Below are positions 14,709 through 22,588 of a stretch of DNA of 22,588 bases, piece by piece; the first letter of the stretch is position 1; each line of letters starts with the position of its first letter. A program made the position numbers and the translations under genes. The stretch is from Bacteroidota bacterium. Its GTDB lineage: Bacteria > Bacteroidota > Bacteroidia > Chitinophagales > Chitinophagaceae. The stretch spans positions 1-22,588 of the forward strand of contig JAEZLJ010000179.1 of assembly GCA_023415275.1 (NCBI GenBank), given 5' to 3'. The notes beneath the pieces are model-generated. The model worked only from the letters and a program-made list of their open reading frames with translations. It was not told the DNA's origin and ran no database searches.

Positions 14709-16868
14709 TCATTGAGCAGTGAGCTGCAAGACAGTACTGCTTAATGGTATTGGTCTTCCCTTATTGAATTGTAATCCAACCTTCATAAGATAATCACCGC
14801 TATAGATCTTTTCATGATACATGGTTGCAGGTTTAGACCCAGGCATTACATTGATCTCTTCGATCTTATACCTTTTATTAGCATCAAGTCCCTGCAATTT
14901 TACTTCATCAAGCGGCTCACCAAAACGGGTATTCAGGTTATAATTAAAAACAACAGCTTTGTTTTGCATACTGTCAACATACATCAGCACTGCCCTGTTC
15001 TCATTATAAGGCGAGATCAGCCGGTATAAATCACCATACGATATAATGGGGCTGATAAGCTTATAATTTTTTACTGCAGCCTGGCTAAATTCAAGTTCTT
15101 CAGGTTTCAGCTCTTTGATATCAAGATCATATCCCAGTTTTCCCATCATGGCCACATCTGTCCTGAATTTCAAGGATTGCTTTCCCCATGAAGTGATATG
15201 GTTGGAAACACTCATTGCAGGGAAGAAATAAGAATAGCCCCATTGTATATACACCCTTTCCAATCCATCAGTATTATCGCTCGGCCAAAACTCAGTAAAG
15301 TATTTTAAGGCTCCATAATCTGTTCGTCCTCCACCTCCTGAACAAAGCATCATTGGCAGGTGCGGATGTTTGCTTCGCAGTCGTTCCAATATGCTGTATA
15401 ATCCATGCACATAATCAATATACAGGTGCGATTGCTTGTTGCCTAAATAGCTGGAATAACTATTGGTCATGGTGCGGTTGCAATCCCATTTAATATAGGC
15501 CAATTGTGGATTGGAAGTAAGCATATTATCCACCATGTGGAATATAAAATCCTGTACCCGTGGATTGGTCAGGTCCAGGACCAATTGGTTGCGCTGGTAA
15601 TTTTCATCCCTGTTAGGTAATTTGATGATCCATTCGGGGTGCTTTTCATACAATTCACTTTTCGGATTTACCATCTCCGGCTCCAGCCATATACCGAACT
15701 TCACACCTTTACTTTCTGCATTTTTAATAAGGTAACCTATCCCACCTGGCAACTTTTCTTTATTCTCCCGCCAGTCTCCCAGCCCGGCCTTGTCATTATT
15801 ACGTGGATATTTATTGCCAAACCATCCATCATCAAGCAAGAAAAGATCCACCCCCAGTTTGGATGCATTATCAAATAAGTTCACCAACGTATCCTGGGTG
15901 AAGTTAAAGCCTGTAGCTTCCCAGTTATTCAGCAGTGTATAACGTGTACGGTCGCCATCCATGATGCCATAATGCCTTGCCCATTGATGAATATTACGCG
16001 ATGCATCCCCTTTACCATGTGTTGAAAAAGTGAATATAAAAGCAGGTGTTACAAACCGGGCACCAGCCTTAAGTTCATAGTCAGAAGCATAAGAATTGAT
16101 TCCGGTTAGTATCCTCAGGGAATTAGTATTGTCGATCTCGAAGTGCAAATTATAATTACCAGTCCAGGCAAGTGTGCCTGCAAGTACATCTCCGGAGTTT
16201 TCCCTGGCAGGTGTGTTTATAGATAAAAGGAACATTGGCGAAAGAAATTTATTAGCCCGTGTTCCCAATTTGGAATCAATTTCTTTAATGCCTGCAGTTA
16301 ATTGGGTTTCTTCCATCCTGGCTTCCATGCCCCAGTCCCCATGAAATTGGGTTAACCAATATTGCTGCGCATTTACATGCAACAGAGATGAGGCATAATT
16401 TTGCAAGCGTACACTACCCTTCTCTTTGTTGCTGATCTCTGTCCAGGTTTTTATAATATTTTCCTGGTAATACGCTGCAAAGTTCAAGGTTAATTCAAAG
16501 GAATATTTTGGATCTTTCAACAATATAGAAGTAACCGTTGTATTCTTATCTGGTTGCTTTACATTCATTGATTGGAAATGCAACTCTAATGAAGGATTTT
16601 TATCCGAATGCTCCACCTGTATAGCAGGGGTAAACAGATCTTCCATGCCTCCCCCGATGTAGGCCTCGTTCTTTGTATCTGGTAATGAGGCATAATCACT
16701 GGTATCATTTAATTTCTCTCCCAGGTATGCCTGGTACATCCTCCCGTTTTTCTTTATCTTATAAACAATACTGGTTTTTGCCGTTTCGATAACAATAGGT
16801 GCTAACTGGGCAATTAACCTTTCAGATAAGCATATGAATACGAGAAATAAAAGGATAGAACGAAACAT
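14709..16868 (-). CDS. Exported GH36 alpha-galactosidase
   Basis: 719 residues, with a cleavable signal peptide (about 1-20, ending in LSERLIAQ). N-terminal beta-supersandwich, then the (beta/alpha)8 barrel with FLLDDGWFGNKYPRNND, GIWLEPEMVNPKSELY, the nucleophile Asp462 in YIKWDCNRTMT, LCSGGGGRTDYG and the acid/base Asp531 in FWPSDNTDGLERV, then a C-terminal beta domain. This is the complete GH36 signature at full family length (about 720-740). The enzyme removes terminal alpha-1,6- or alpha-1,3-galactose from oligosaccharides, galactolipid head groups or galactosylglycerols, probably in the periplasm. GH36 also holds alpha-N-acetylgalactosaminidases, so the exact sugar is not certain. It lies 25 bp after the glycerophosphodiesterase gene and is the only sugar-hydrolase gene in the operon. 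Confidence 0.93.
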   Translation of the reverse strand: MFRSILLFLVFICLSERLIAQLAPIVIETAKTSIVYKIKKNGRMYQAYLGEKLNDTSDYASLPDTKNEAYIGGGMEDLFTPAIQVEHSDKNPSLELHFQSMNVKQPDKNTTVTSILLKDPKYSFELTLNFAAYYQENIIKTWTEISNKEKGSVRLQNYASSLLHVNAQQYWLTQFHGDWGMEARMEETQLTAGIKEIDSKLGTRANKFLSPMFLLSINTPARENSGDVLAGTLAWTGNYNLHFEIDNTNSLRILTGINSYASDYELKAGARFVTPAFIFTFSTHGKGDASRNIHQWARHYGIMDGDRTRYTLLNNWEATGFNFTQDTLVNLFDNASKLGVDLFLLDDGWFGNKYPRNNDKAGLGDWRENKEKLPGGIGYLIKNAESKGVKFGIWLEPEMVNPKSELYEKHPEWIIKLPNRDENYQRNQLVLDLTNPRVQDFIFHMVDNMLTSNPQLAYIKWDCNRTMTNSYSSYLGNKQSHLYIDYVHGLYSILERLRSKHPHLPMMLCSGGGGRTDYGALKYFTEFWPSDNTDGLERVYIQWGYSYFFPAMSVSNHITSWGKQSLKFRTDVAMMGKLGYDLDIKELKPEELEFSQAAVKNYKLISPIISYGDLYRLISPYNENRAVLMYVDSMQNKAVVFNYNLNTRFGEPLDEVKLQGLDANKRYKIEEINVMPGSKPATMYHEKIYSGDYLMKVGLQFNKGRPIPLSSTVLQLTAQ

Positions 16869-16893
16869 TACGATCGCTGATGTGTGTAATAGA

Positions 16894-17814
16894 TTATTTT
16901 AATTGGTCGAACAGATCTGGATAGTCAGTAATAATGCCATCTACACCAGTGTTCTTTAACTGTTGCATTTGATCCAGCGTATTAATGGTCCAGGGCACCA
17001 GTTTCATTTGCCTGGAACGGCATTGCTGGACCAGTTGTGAAGTGACCAATGAGAAATGAGGACTATACACATATGGTGTATAACCCAATTGCTGTAACTG
17101 TTCATCCAATGAACGTTTATCATTATCCTCTATAAGTAAGGAAGTGGCTACAGAAGGATATTTCCGATGCATTACCTGCAATGCCCTGGGATCAAAAGAC
17201 TGGATGACAGTGCGTGCCTGGGTTCCTTTTTGCAGGATCACTTCCATGACAAGATCAACAAATGATTCCACAGGGGGATGTTTTTTCCCGTCATTCTCCG
17301 GCTTCGACTTGATCTCAATATTATAAAACATGACCTTTCCCTTACCCCCGGCATATTTTTCTGTTGCATCCAGCAGGTCGCTTAAAAGGGGCTTATGTAC
17401 TGCTATTTTCTTTTGCCGGGGAAAAGCTGCATAAGGTTTCAATCCAACATCATATTTCTGGATGCTGTCATAAGTCATTGTGTACAGCAATCTCTTTGAA
17501 GCTTCTGTTTTCGTTAATGTATTTCCTTCCGGTGTCGTGCTAAAATTCTCATTGAAATAGGGATCGTGAGATACCACCACCTTATTGTCTTTGGTAATAT
17601 GCGTATCCATTTCAAGCGTGGTTACATCCAGGTCAATAGCATTCAGCATGGCTGGAATGGTATTTTCGGGCATCAACCCTCTGCCTCCCCTATGCGCTTC
17701 TTTATCAAAAGAAGGGAAAGTTACCTTACCAGGTTTATTTCCTGTTACCTGTTTGGTGCCTGAGCAGGAAAATGCCAGCAATGCTATGGTCATATAAGAA
17801 ACTATATGCTTCAT
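16894..17814 (-). CDS. Glycerophosphodiester phosphodiesterase, probable lipoprotein
   Basis: Hydrolyses glycerophosphodiesters (deacylated phospholipids) to sn-glycerol 3-phosphate and an alcohol. 306 residues; signal sequence with a lipobox-like end LLAFSC (Cys17), so probably membrane-anchored and facing the periplasm. All metal and catalytic elements of the GDPD family are visible: His41-Arg42 (EAHRGGRG), Glu50-Asn51 (PENTIPA), Glu68 and Asp70 (LEMDTHIT), His83-Asp84 (VVSHDPYF), then IEIKSKPENDGK and the barrel end VDGIITDYPDLF. It starts 4 bp after the SGNH hydrolase stop and is followed after 25 bp by the GH36 gene. In glp-type loci this enzyme is normally paired with a glycerol-phosphate transporter; here a facilitator and kinase are found instead. 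Confidence 0.93.
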   Translation of the reverse strand: MKHIVSYMTIALLAFSCSGTKQVTGNKPGKVTFPSFDKEAHRGGRGLMPENTIPAMLNAIDLDVTTLEMDTHITKDNKVVVSHDPYFNENFSTTPEGNTLTKTEASKRLLYTMTYDSIQKYDVGLKPYAAFPRQKKIAVHKPLLSDLLDATEKYAGGKGKVMFYNIEIKSKPENDGKKHPPVESFVDLVMEVILQKGTQARTVIQSFDPRALQVMHRKYPSVATSLLIEDNDKRSLDEQLQQLGYTPYVYSPHFSLVTSQLVQQCRSRQMKLVPWTINTLDQMQQLKNTGVDGIITDYPDLFDQLK

Positions 17815-17818
17815 AAGA

Positions 17819-18499
17819 TTATTTTAAGTAATTGCCTTTCTTTAAAATGGATGCCCAAACTTTATATCCTTCGATGTCGAGGTGCAACCCGTCCTCTGTA
17901 AATTTTTTATCCAGTTTACCGTTGGCATCCTGGAAATTCGGATTCAGATCAATCAGGTTCACTTTGCATTCTTTGGCAAGCTGCCTGATTGCAGCATTGA
18001 CATACGCAATATGCGCATCTTTATTGTAATGATTTTTAAACTGTGTGAATTCATTATTTACCGGTAATAGTGTTTGCAGATAGATTTTAGTGGCGGCACT
18101 ACCGGCTTGAATCCGTTCCACCATTTTACGGTAATTGCTTATTATCACACTATCCGGAATATTTCTTGAAATATCATTGATGCCAATTAAAATGAAAACC
18201 TTGGCAGGACGACCTTCTATGACCTCGTCAAGCCTTTCGAGCACACCAAAGGTTATATCACCTGATATCCCCCTGTTCCGGGCATTAGAAAGACCTAGCA
18301 ACTCATTCCAGTCAGTGCCTGCTGTGATGCTATTCCCAAGAAATATAATATCATTATTACTGTTGGCAAAGCTTTTAAACTGACCCACCTTTAAAGAATA
18401 ACTCGCCGGTCTGAAAGTACTATCCCATTTTAATTGCTGGGTAAATGCATGAGATGAAGTTAACAGCAGGAATAAAACGTAAAGAGTTTTCATTTTCAT
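17819..18499 (-). CDS. SGNH/GDSL-family hydrolase (esterase-like), exported
   Basis: 226 residues from the chosen start. Block I is IIFLGNSITAGTDW with nucleophile Ser57 (GNS instead of GDS), followed by Gly in RNRGISGD, block III FILIGINDIS (Asn of the oxyanion hole) and block V EDGLHLDIEGY (catalytic Asp-x-x-His). The family includes lipases, acyl-hydrolases and carbohydrate O-acetylesterases. The signal peptide MKMKTLYVLFLLLTSSHAF sets the start at 18499, 4 bp after the upstream stop (TGAaactATG); the longer frame from 18538 would put a hydrophilic extension before the signal and overlap the upstream gene. In this operon an acyl-ester hydrolase acting on lipids fits best, but deacetylation of a glycan remains possible. 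Confidence 0.88.
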   Translation of the reverse strand: MKMKTLYVLFLLLTSSHAFTQQLKWDSTFRPASYSLKVGQFKSFANSNNDIIFLGNSITAGTDWNELLGLSNARNRGISGDITFGVLERLDEVIEGRPAKVFILIGINDISRNIPDSVIISNYRKMVERIQAGSAATKIYLQTLLPVNNEFTQFKNHYNKDAHIAYVNAAIRQLAKECKVNLIDLNPNFQDANGKLDKKFTEDGLHLDIEGYKVWASILKKGNYLK

Positions 18500-18503
18500 A
18501 GTT

Positions 18504-19925
18504 TCATATTGTAACAGTTGATTCATACACCTTACCAAAACGGTCGGTTGCTTTTACTACGACTGTTTTGCTTTGGGCTGGGATCAGTGCTTTAAATAAA
18601 TGTTCCGTCTTCTTAGGTTCAGCAAAACCGCGTGGTTTAGGGAGGTCCGGGCCAAGAAAGGAATTATAAGCTTGAAGATCATATCCTGAATATTGCTCTA
18701 ACTCCCCTTTACTTTGGCCATCTACAAAATATTCTGTTTTCCAGGCCGGATCATGGTTCCAGATATTGACCTGTAATTGCTTTTGATTGGCATCATAATC
18801 AGTAATAAAAGATTTATGCTGAAAATCCGCAGATTCGCCGGTGGCCTGGTAATGCCAGCTTAATTCTGTTCCCTTTACCTTATACACCCCATATCCGCAA
18901 GGAGTGCCATCTTCACATATAGGTCCTGTCCACCATGCGCCGCATACAGTGCCATGATTATGTTCATAGATGTTTTCCCTGATTACGTTTCGATGGTAAT
19001 GTGTATGGCCCGACATGATATGAACATTTCTATCCTGGAGTAACGCATATAGGTCAGTGTTATTTTTAACGCCACTATGCACAGGAATATGAAGGCATAC
19101 AATCACCAGGTTTTCCTTTGGAACAAAAGCCAGGTCTTTTTGCAACCAGTCCAACTGGTGTGGTGGTATAAAACCATCATAATCCCTGTCCTTGCCCAGG
19201 TATCTGACATTATCCATTACCACGTAATGAACCTTGCCCCTGTTGAATGAATACCAGGTTGGACCATATTTCTGCTGAAAGGTATCATCCGAGGTCTCAT
19301 CTCCCCCTTTGTTATAATCCATGTCATGGTTTCCCAGGCATTGAAAGAATGGTATTCCCATTTTGCCAACCGCTACATCATAATCAGCAAAATGCTTGTG
19401 TTCGTCCCAAACTATATCTCCTACTGTGATCCCATGGATCAGGGCACCATTTCCGGCCGAGGCAACGATCTTTTGAACATCAGGCACCGACTGGGTCATC
19501 ATCTTCTCCACATCTGTAAGATTTTTCACCTGTGGATCAGCCCATATGATGAATTGGTGTTCATTGTCATCTTTATCCAGAGGTTGCAATTCAAAATTTA
19601 ATGCCTGTTTGTTGGACGCAGTTTGTAGCAGGTGATAATGTCTTGCAATTCCTTTTTCTTCAGTAAAAGTGTAGCCAGAAGGAGAAGATATAAAAACAGC
19701 CGTTGCTTGAGGATGTTGTTCAAATTCATATCTCCCTTTATTATCAGTCAATACCAGGTTGTATCCATCACTGACTACTACATTGGATATGCCTTTACCG
19801 CCGGACTTTACATAACCCTTTATTAGGTTGGAAGTATCTGAAGAACCGTATAGCTTTTTGCTGCAACCTGCCAATACGCCACCTGTTAACCAGGCCATGT
19901 TCTGAATGAAAAGTCTTCTTTTCAT
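18504..19925 (-). CDS. Calcineurin-like metallophosphoesterase, Tat/lipoprotein-type export
   Basis: 473 residues. The N-terminus MKRRLFIQNMAWLTGGVLAGC has twin arginines and a lipobox (LAGC, Cys21). An N-terminal carboxypeptidase-regulatory-like beta domain (about 32-115, GYVKSGGKGISNVVVSDG) precedes the phosphoesterase core: WADPQVKN (DxQ variant of the DxH motif), GDIVWDEHKHF, LGNHDMDYN, CLHIPVHSG and MSGHTHYHRN supply the two-metal site. A C-terminal beta domain (about 370-473) completes the Bacteroidota three-part form (MetallophosN, Metallophos, MetallophosC). It probably cleaves phosphate mono- or diesters in the periplasm. It is the first enzyme after the SusD/DUF5689 genes, preceded by a strong hairpin and followed after 4 bp by the SGNH hydrolase. 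Confidence 0.92.
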   Translation of the reverse strand: MKRRLFIQNMAWLTGGVLAGCSKKLYGSSDTSNLIKGYVKSGGKGISNVVVSDGYNLVLTDNKGRYEFEQHPQATAVFISSPSGYTFTEEKGIARHYHLLQTASNKQALNFELQPLDKDDNEHQFIIWADPQVKNLTDVEKMMTQSVPDVQKIVASAGNGALIHGITVGDIVWDEHKHFADYDVAVGKMGIPFFQCLGNHDMDYNKGGDETSDDTFQQKYGPTWYSFNRGKVHYVVMDNVRYLGKDRDYDGFIPPHQLDWLQKDLAFVPKENLVIVCLHIPVHSGVKNNTDLYALLQDRNVHIMSGHTHYHRNVIRENIYEHNHGTVCGAWWTGPICEDGTPCGYGVYKVKGTELSWHYQATGESADFQHKSFITDYDANQKQLQVNIWNHDPAWKTEYFVDGQSKGELEQYSGYDLQAYNSFLGPDLPKPRGFAEPKKTEHLFKALIPAQSKTVVVKATDRFGKVYESTVTI

Positions 19926-19940
19926 GTTGGATTTTAATTG

Positions 19941-19972
19941 GCCGGGTTAATTGATCATTCAATTAACCCGGC
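19941..19972 (-). promoter_or_regulatory. Perfect 13-bp hairpin between binding-protein and enzyme genes of the operon
   Basis: GCCGGGTTAATTG (19941-19953) and CAATTAACCCGGC (19960-19972) form a perfect 13-bp stem with a 6-nt loop. It lies in the 100-bp gap between the DUF5689 and phosphoesterase genes, ending 15 bp before the phosphoesterase ATG. There is no T-run on either side, so it is not a typical intrinsic terminator. A processing or stabilising stem that sets expression differences within the operon, or an operator, is more likely. Confidence 0.65.
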
Positions 19973-20025
19973 TATTGATGTCTAAAGAAATATAATTATT
20001 AAAAAGTAGATTAAAGATGCTTTAG

Positions 20026-21525
20026 TTATTCTTCAATTATGGTAGCACCTTCAATTTCACTAACCATTGATGTTGAAGTAAGTACAATATTATGGAGTGT
20101 TCTTGCAGATGTCCATCTGCCTGAGGTCTTATTATACGTTCCTCCAAGTTGTGCGTAATTGGCAGCTACAGGGAATCCTAACTTGTTTTTATTGGAACCC
20201 ATAGCATAAAATGGCTGATCTTCCTGTGTCGCCGGGTTGGAGGTATCATAATAATCCGTATTGGTAATGCGGTATCCTTTTGCCGGAGGTCCTGCTGTAT
20301 AAAGGCTTCCATTACCCCCATAAAAGATTACATCTACCGGCACTGTAGTCTCATCCACATCTATTTTGTCAAACACTGCTATACCGGCTGCGTTACCACT
20401 ATTGGCAAGCAGGTTATTTGTTTTGGTACCAAAGCCATCTCCTGGATCTGTAGAATACATTTTAGAAAACCACATGGAGGAACTGATGTCAGTAGAATTG
20501 GCTCCCCAGATATTTTTATTGGCGCCTACATAAAAATACTTGCCTTTTTGTACGGTTCCTGATGTAAGGTTTATTTTATAGGTCCTTAAGTCTCCTGTTG
20601 CCCATCCATTGGCAGGATAACCTAAAGGAGTGGCTGAACCAGCATTGTTAGTGGTGACCACGGAAAAAGGTGTCACTGCAAAGTCAATATTTTTTGTAGC
20701 CATTAATTGTATATACTCATAATTAGCATCGGTTCCAGTAGGATCGGCTAGGAATCCCGTAATGACAACCGGTGCAATTTTAGGAGCTGTAGCGCTCAAT
20801 ATCACAATATCATTCTTGGTACGAGGCCATAATTGCGGTATGCTGTCAGTACCTGGAAAAAGTATTCCGGTAAAGTTGGAAAGAAATGGTATGGGATCAT
20901 TGGCAAATTCCGCCCCTGCTTCCGTATGTAAATTGATGTTTCCAAACCCATCATTTATAACCAAATCTCCGGCATAGGTAGTACCAGCTGGTAAGGAAGG
21001 ATCAAATCCTGCTTTTGTAACTGATACCAGTGTGCTTTCATAAAGGTCCGGATTCGCCAATACATCTTTCGTGTTAACACCCAGTGGTTCTACATTAATC
21101 CCGGAAGCCACTTTTGTAATGGCACTATTACTAATTCCGGTCAATTGAAGAATGCCATTTTCTCTTTTTAGTACAGATCCTGTAACTGTAATGATCACAG
21201 AATCTCCAGGCATATAGTCATTAACAGCCTCTCCAATCGGAATAGAGATACCTCTTAATTGTGACAGCCTTCGGCTATCCTGCACCACTAAAAGACCGGC
21301 AGGTGCATTACCACCGGAATGATCTGACACTACAACGGCCGCAATCTTATCAGATCCCAACATATTGTCTGTGGTCAGCGTTACTTCTTTCCCTTTATAG
21401 ATGCCCCGGATGTCAAATATGGACATGTATGGACTTATTCTCGCCCCGGGATAATTTCCTTTTTTACATCCCCATATCATTCCAATGGAAATGAATAAGA
21501 AGGAATATGCTAATATTTTTTTCAT
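20026..21525 (-). CDS. DUF5689 domain lipoprotein linked to SusD
   Basis: 499 residues, with lipoprotein signal MKKILAYSFLFISIGMIWGC (Cys20). The N-terminal half (about 30-245: PYMSIFDIRGIYKGKEVTLT, LVVQDSRRLSQLRGISIPIG, DYMPGDSVIITVTGSVLKRE) is the DUF5689 OB-fold-like domain found in lipoproteins encoded beside SusCD pairs. The C-terminal half (about 250-495) looks like an all-beta domain, possibly lamin-tail-like (VITGFLADPTGTDANYEYIQ, KGKYFYVGANKNIWGANS), and is assigned only tentatively. It is probably surface-exposed and helps bind the substrate taken up by the SusCD complex. It starts 43 bp after the SusD stop. Across Bacteroidota, DUF5689 proteins often sit with phosphoesterases or nucleases, which matches the next gene here. 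Confidence 0.8.
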   Translation of the reverse strand: MKKILAYSFLFISIGMIWGCKKGNYPGARISPYMSIFDIRGIYKGKEVTLTTDNMLGSDKIAAVVVSDHSGGNAPAGLLVVQDSRRLSQLRGISIPIGEAVNDYMPGDSVIITVTGSVLKRENGILQLTGISNSAITKVASGINVEPLGVNTKDVLANPDLYESTLVSVTKAGFDPSLPAGTTYAGDLVINDGFGNINLHTEAGAEFANDPIPFLSNFTGILFPGTDSIPQLWPRTKNDIVILSATAPKIAPVVITGFLADPTGTDANYEYIQLMATKNIDFAVTPFSVVTTNNAGSATPLGYPANGWATGDLRTYKINLTSGTVQKGKYFYVGANKNIWGANSTDISSSMWFSKMYSTDPGDGFGTKTNNLLANSGNAAGIAVFDKIDVDETTVPVDVIFYGGNGSLYTAGPPAKGYRITNTDYYDTSNPATQEDQPFYAMGSNKNKLGFPVAANYAQLGGTYNKTSGRWTSARTLHNIVLTSTSMVSEIEGATIIEE

Positions 21526-21568
21526 TTTAGTATGATTATGTTTTATACTGGTAATGAATGAATGTTTA

Positions 21569-22588
21569 TTATGGTTTTTGCCACCAAACTTTTGTTGAGA
21601 TCAGATCCGGGCCTTGTTCAGCAACAGCAGCTTTATAGTTGGTTGGATTCGTAGATTGCACATATACCGGATAGGTCATACGGGCTGGCATTTCTCCATT
21701 ATTTCTCAGACCAGAACCTTTTGGCAATACTGGATGTCCTGTTCTGCGGTATTCAAACCACTGTTGAAGGTCTACCAGGAACAAAGCATAATATTTTTGC
21801 AAATGGATCTTCTCCATTTTTTCATCAAGGGTAGCCCCTTCATTCCATAGCATATCGGCTGAGGCTAAATAATCTGTAACAGCAACCGGCCATGTGGGTA
21901 TCCATAATTTGATACTGGCTTCTACCCCTTTGTTATAATAGGTTTCTGCAGAGCCATCAATGAAACCTTTTGCAGCAGCTTCTGCTAATATGAATTGCAG
22001 TTCTGCATAATTCATTATCATACCTGCAAGGGGCTCTGTAGCCAAACTGGGTCCTGTATTTCCATTATTTGAAGTGGAATAGAAATAGGATTTTCTTACC
22101 GGGTTGTCGCCAATAGCATAACCGCTTGGTAATCCTTCAAAGGCACCCTGGTATGGGGCTATGGCCCAACGGTTAGTTTTTGTTGGTGTGCCACTACCAT
22201 ATGCTAAATCAATACGTGGGTCATTCCAAATAGCCAGGTTGTCTATAAAGAAACTGGCAATACCAGGCGCCCTGAAATCCTGCTCTCTTACAGTCAATAA
22301 CGGTGAAGTGTAAGGTGCTACGCCGGTCCATTTCAGTATTGCTGATTCATCATTACTGCTCATGATAGGATATTTGACAGGGTCGTTAACGATTTCCTTC
22401 ATTTTAGCAATAACATCCTGGGAAACTTCAGCTTTTCCGGAGAGTCTTAAGAGCAGTCTTAAGTATAAAGAATTTCCAAATTTGCGCCACAGGGAAACTC
22501 TCCCGTTAAATACAGGATCGCTGGATGCAGCAATACTGGTATTTTTAGATAGAAGGGTATCAGCGGCTTCCAGCTTATTGAATATATC
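21569..22588 (-). CDS. SusD/RagB-like outer-membrane nutrient-binding lipoprotein (5' end outside window)
   Basis: The frame is open to the right edge, giving at least 339 residues; Met at 22402 is internal because the frame continues upstream (IFNKLEAADTLL, GRVSLWRKFGNSLYLRLLLR). The segment NYAELQFILAEAAAKGFIDG is the TPR-like helix typical of SusD proteins, YYNKGVEASIKLW and HLQKYYALFLVDLQQWFEYR follow, and the C-terminus (PARMTYPVYVQSTNPTNYKA, then DLISTKVWWQKP) matches the SusD-like subfamily PF12771. It forms the lid of a TonB-dependent SusC transporter, which is expected just beyond the right edge. The N-terminal lipobox is not in the window. It heads the visible part of the glycerol/galactose operon. 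Confidence 0.93.
   Translation of the reverse strand, partial: DIFNKLEAADTLLSKNTSIAASSDPVFNGRVSLWRKFGNSLYLRLLLRLSGKAEVSQDVIAKMKEIVNDPVKYPIMSSNDESAILKWTGVAPYTSPLLTVREQDFRAPGIASFFIDNLAIWNDPRIDLAYGSGTPTKTNRWAIAPYQGAFEGLPSGYAIGDNPVRKSYFYSTSNNGNTGPSLATEPLAGMIMNYAELQFILAEAAAKGFIDGSAETYYNKGVEASIKLWIPTWPVAVTDYLASADMLWNEGATLDEKMEKIHLQKYYALFLVDLQQWFEYRRTGHPVLPKGSGLRNNGEMPARMTYPVYVQSTNPTNYKAAVAEQGPDLISTKVWWQKP

Noticed and set aside
18500..18538. Longer start for the SGNH hydrolase at 18538
   Set aside because: It would add a hydrophilic 13-residue extension before a clear signal peptide and overlap the upstream gene; ATG at 18499 is 4 bp after the upstream stop.
21569..22402. SusD-like gene starting at Met 22402
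   Set aside because: The same frame continues upstream to the window edge with typical SusD sequence, so this Met is internal.

Overview
The window looks like a chromosomal segment of a Bacteroidota bacterium, most likely Chitinophagaceae-like. The main reasons are a SusD/RagB-type lipoprotein with a DUF5689 lipoprotein behind it, many exported lipoproteins, weak or absent Shine-Dalgarno sequences, and a good match to the Bacteroidota -7 promoter element (TAnnTTTG) in front of the large kinase. Base composition is moderate and clearly more AT-rich at about 10.4-12.1 kb. The genus assignment is inference; no rRNA or marker gene is present.

Left part (1-2338): the 5' portion of an exported beta-lactamase-family serine hydrolase that runs off the left edge (minus strand, probable TTG start); serA (3-phosphoglycerate dehydrogenase, first step of serine synthesis) divergent from it; and a small membrane-anchored haem-binding CxxCH protein convergent with serA.

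Signalling block (2623-10094): a 2042-residue soluble hybrid histidine kinase built from ten gap-free 92-residue HAMP-type repeats, a GAF domain, a kinase core and three receivers. A 434-residue protein with the order receiver, coiled coil, histidine kinase follows 38 bp later on the same strand. Together they look like a two-gene phosphorelay.

Accessory gap (about 10095-12407): AT-rich DNA holding a DUF4160-DUF2442 gene pair with its own terminator, a DUF2158 gene broken by an in-frame stop, a 38-codon ORF, a terminator, a cluster of inverted repeats, and a small CxxC/CxxC protein gene. A roughly 73-bp imperfect direct repeat (10288-10359 and 11840-11912) brackets the pair and the broken gene. 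An 18-bp motif from the repeat's end recurs 90 bp later. This looks like an inserted or rearranged segment; no recombinase is visible.

Right part (12408-22588, all minus strand): an apparent long operon read from the right edge: SusD-like lipoprotein (5' truncated by the window), DUF5689 lipoprotein, calcineurin-like phosphoesterase, SGNH/GDSL hydrolase, glycerophosphodiester phosphodiesterase, GH36 alpha-galactosidase, glycerol kinase, glycerol facilitator. The gene set reads as a pathway: capture at the outer membrane, removal of acyl, phosphate or head groups and alpha-galactose outside the cytoplasm, then glycerol import and phosphorylation. I propose a locus for glycerol-containing (galacto/phospho)lipids, their deacylated products, or alpha-galactosylglycerols. 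A perfect 13-bp hairpin lies between the binding-protein genes and the enzyme genes.
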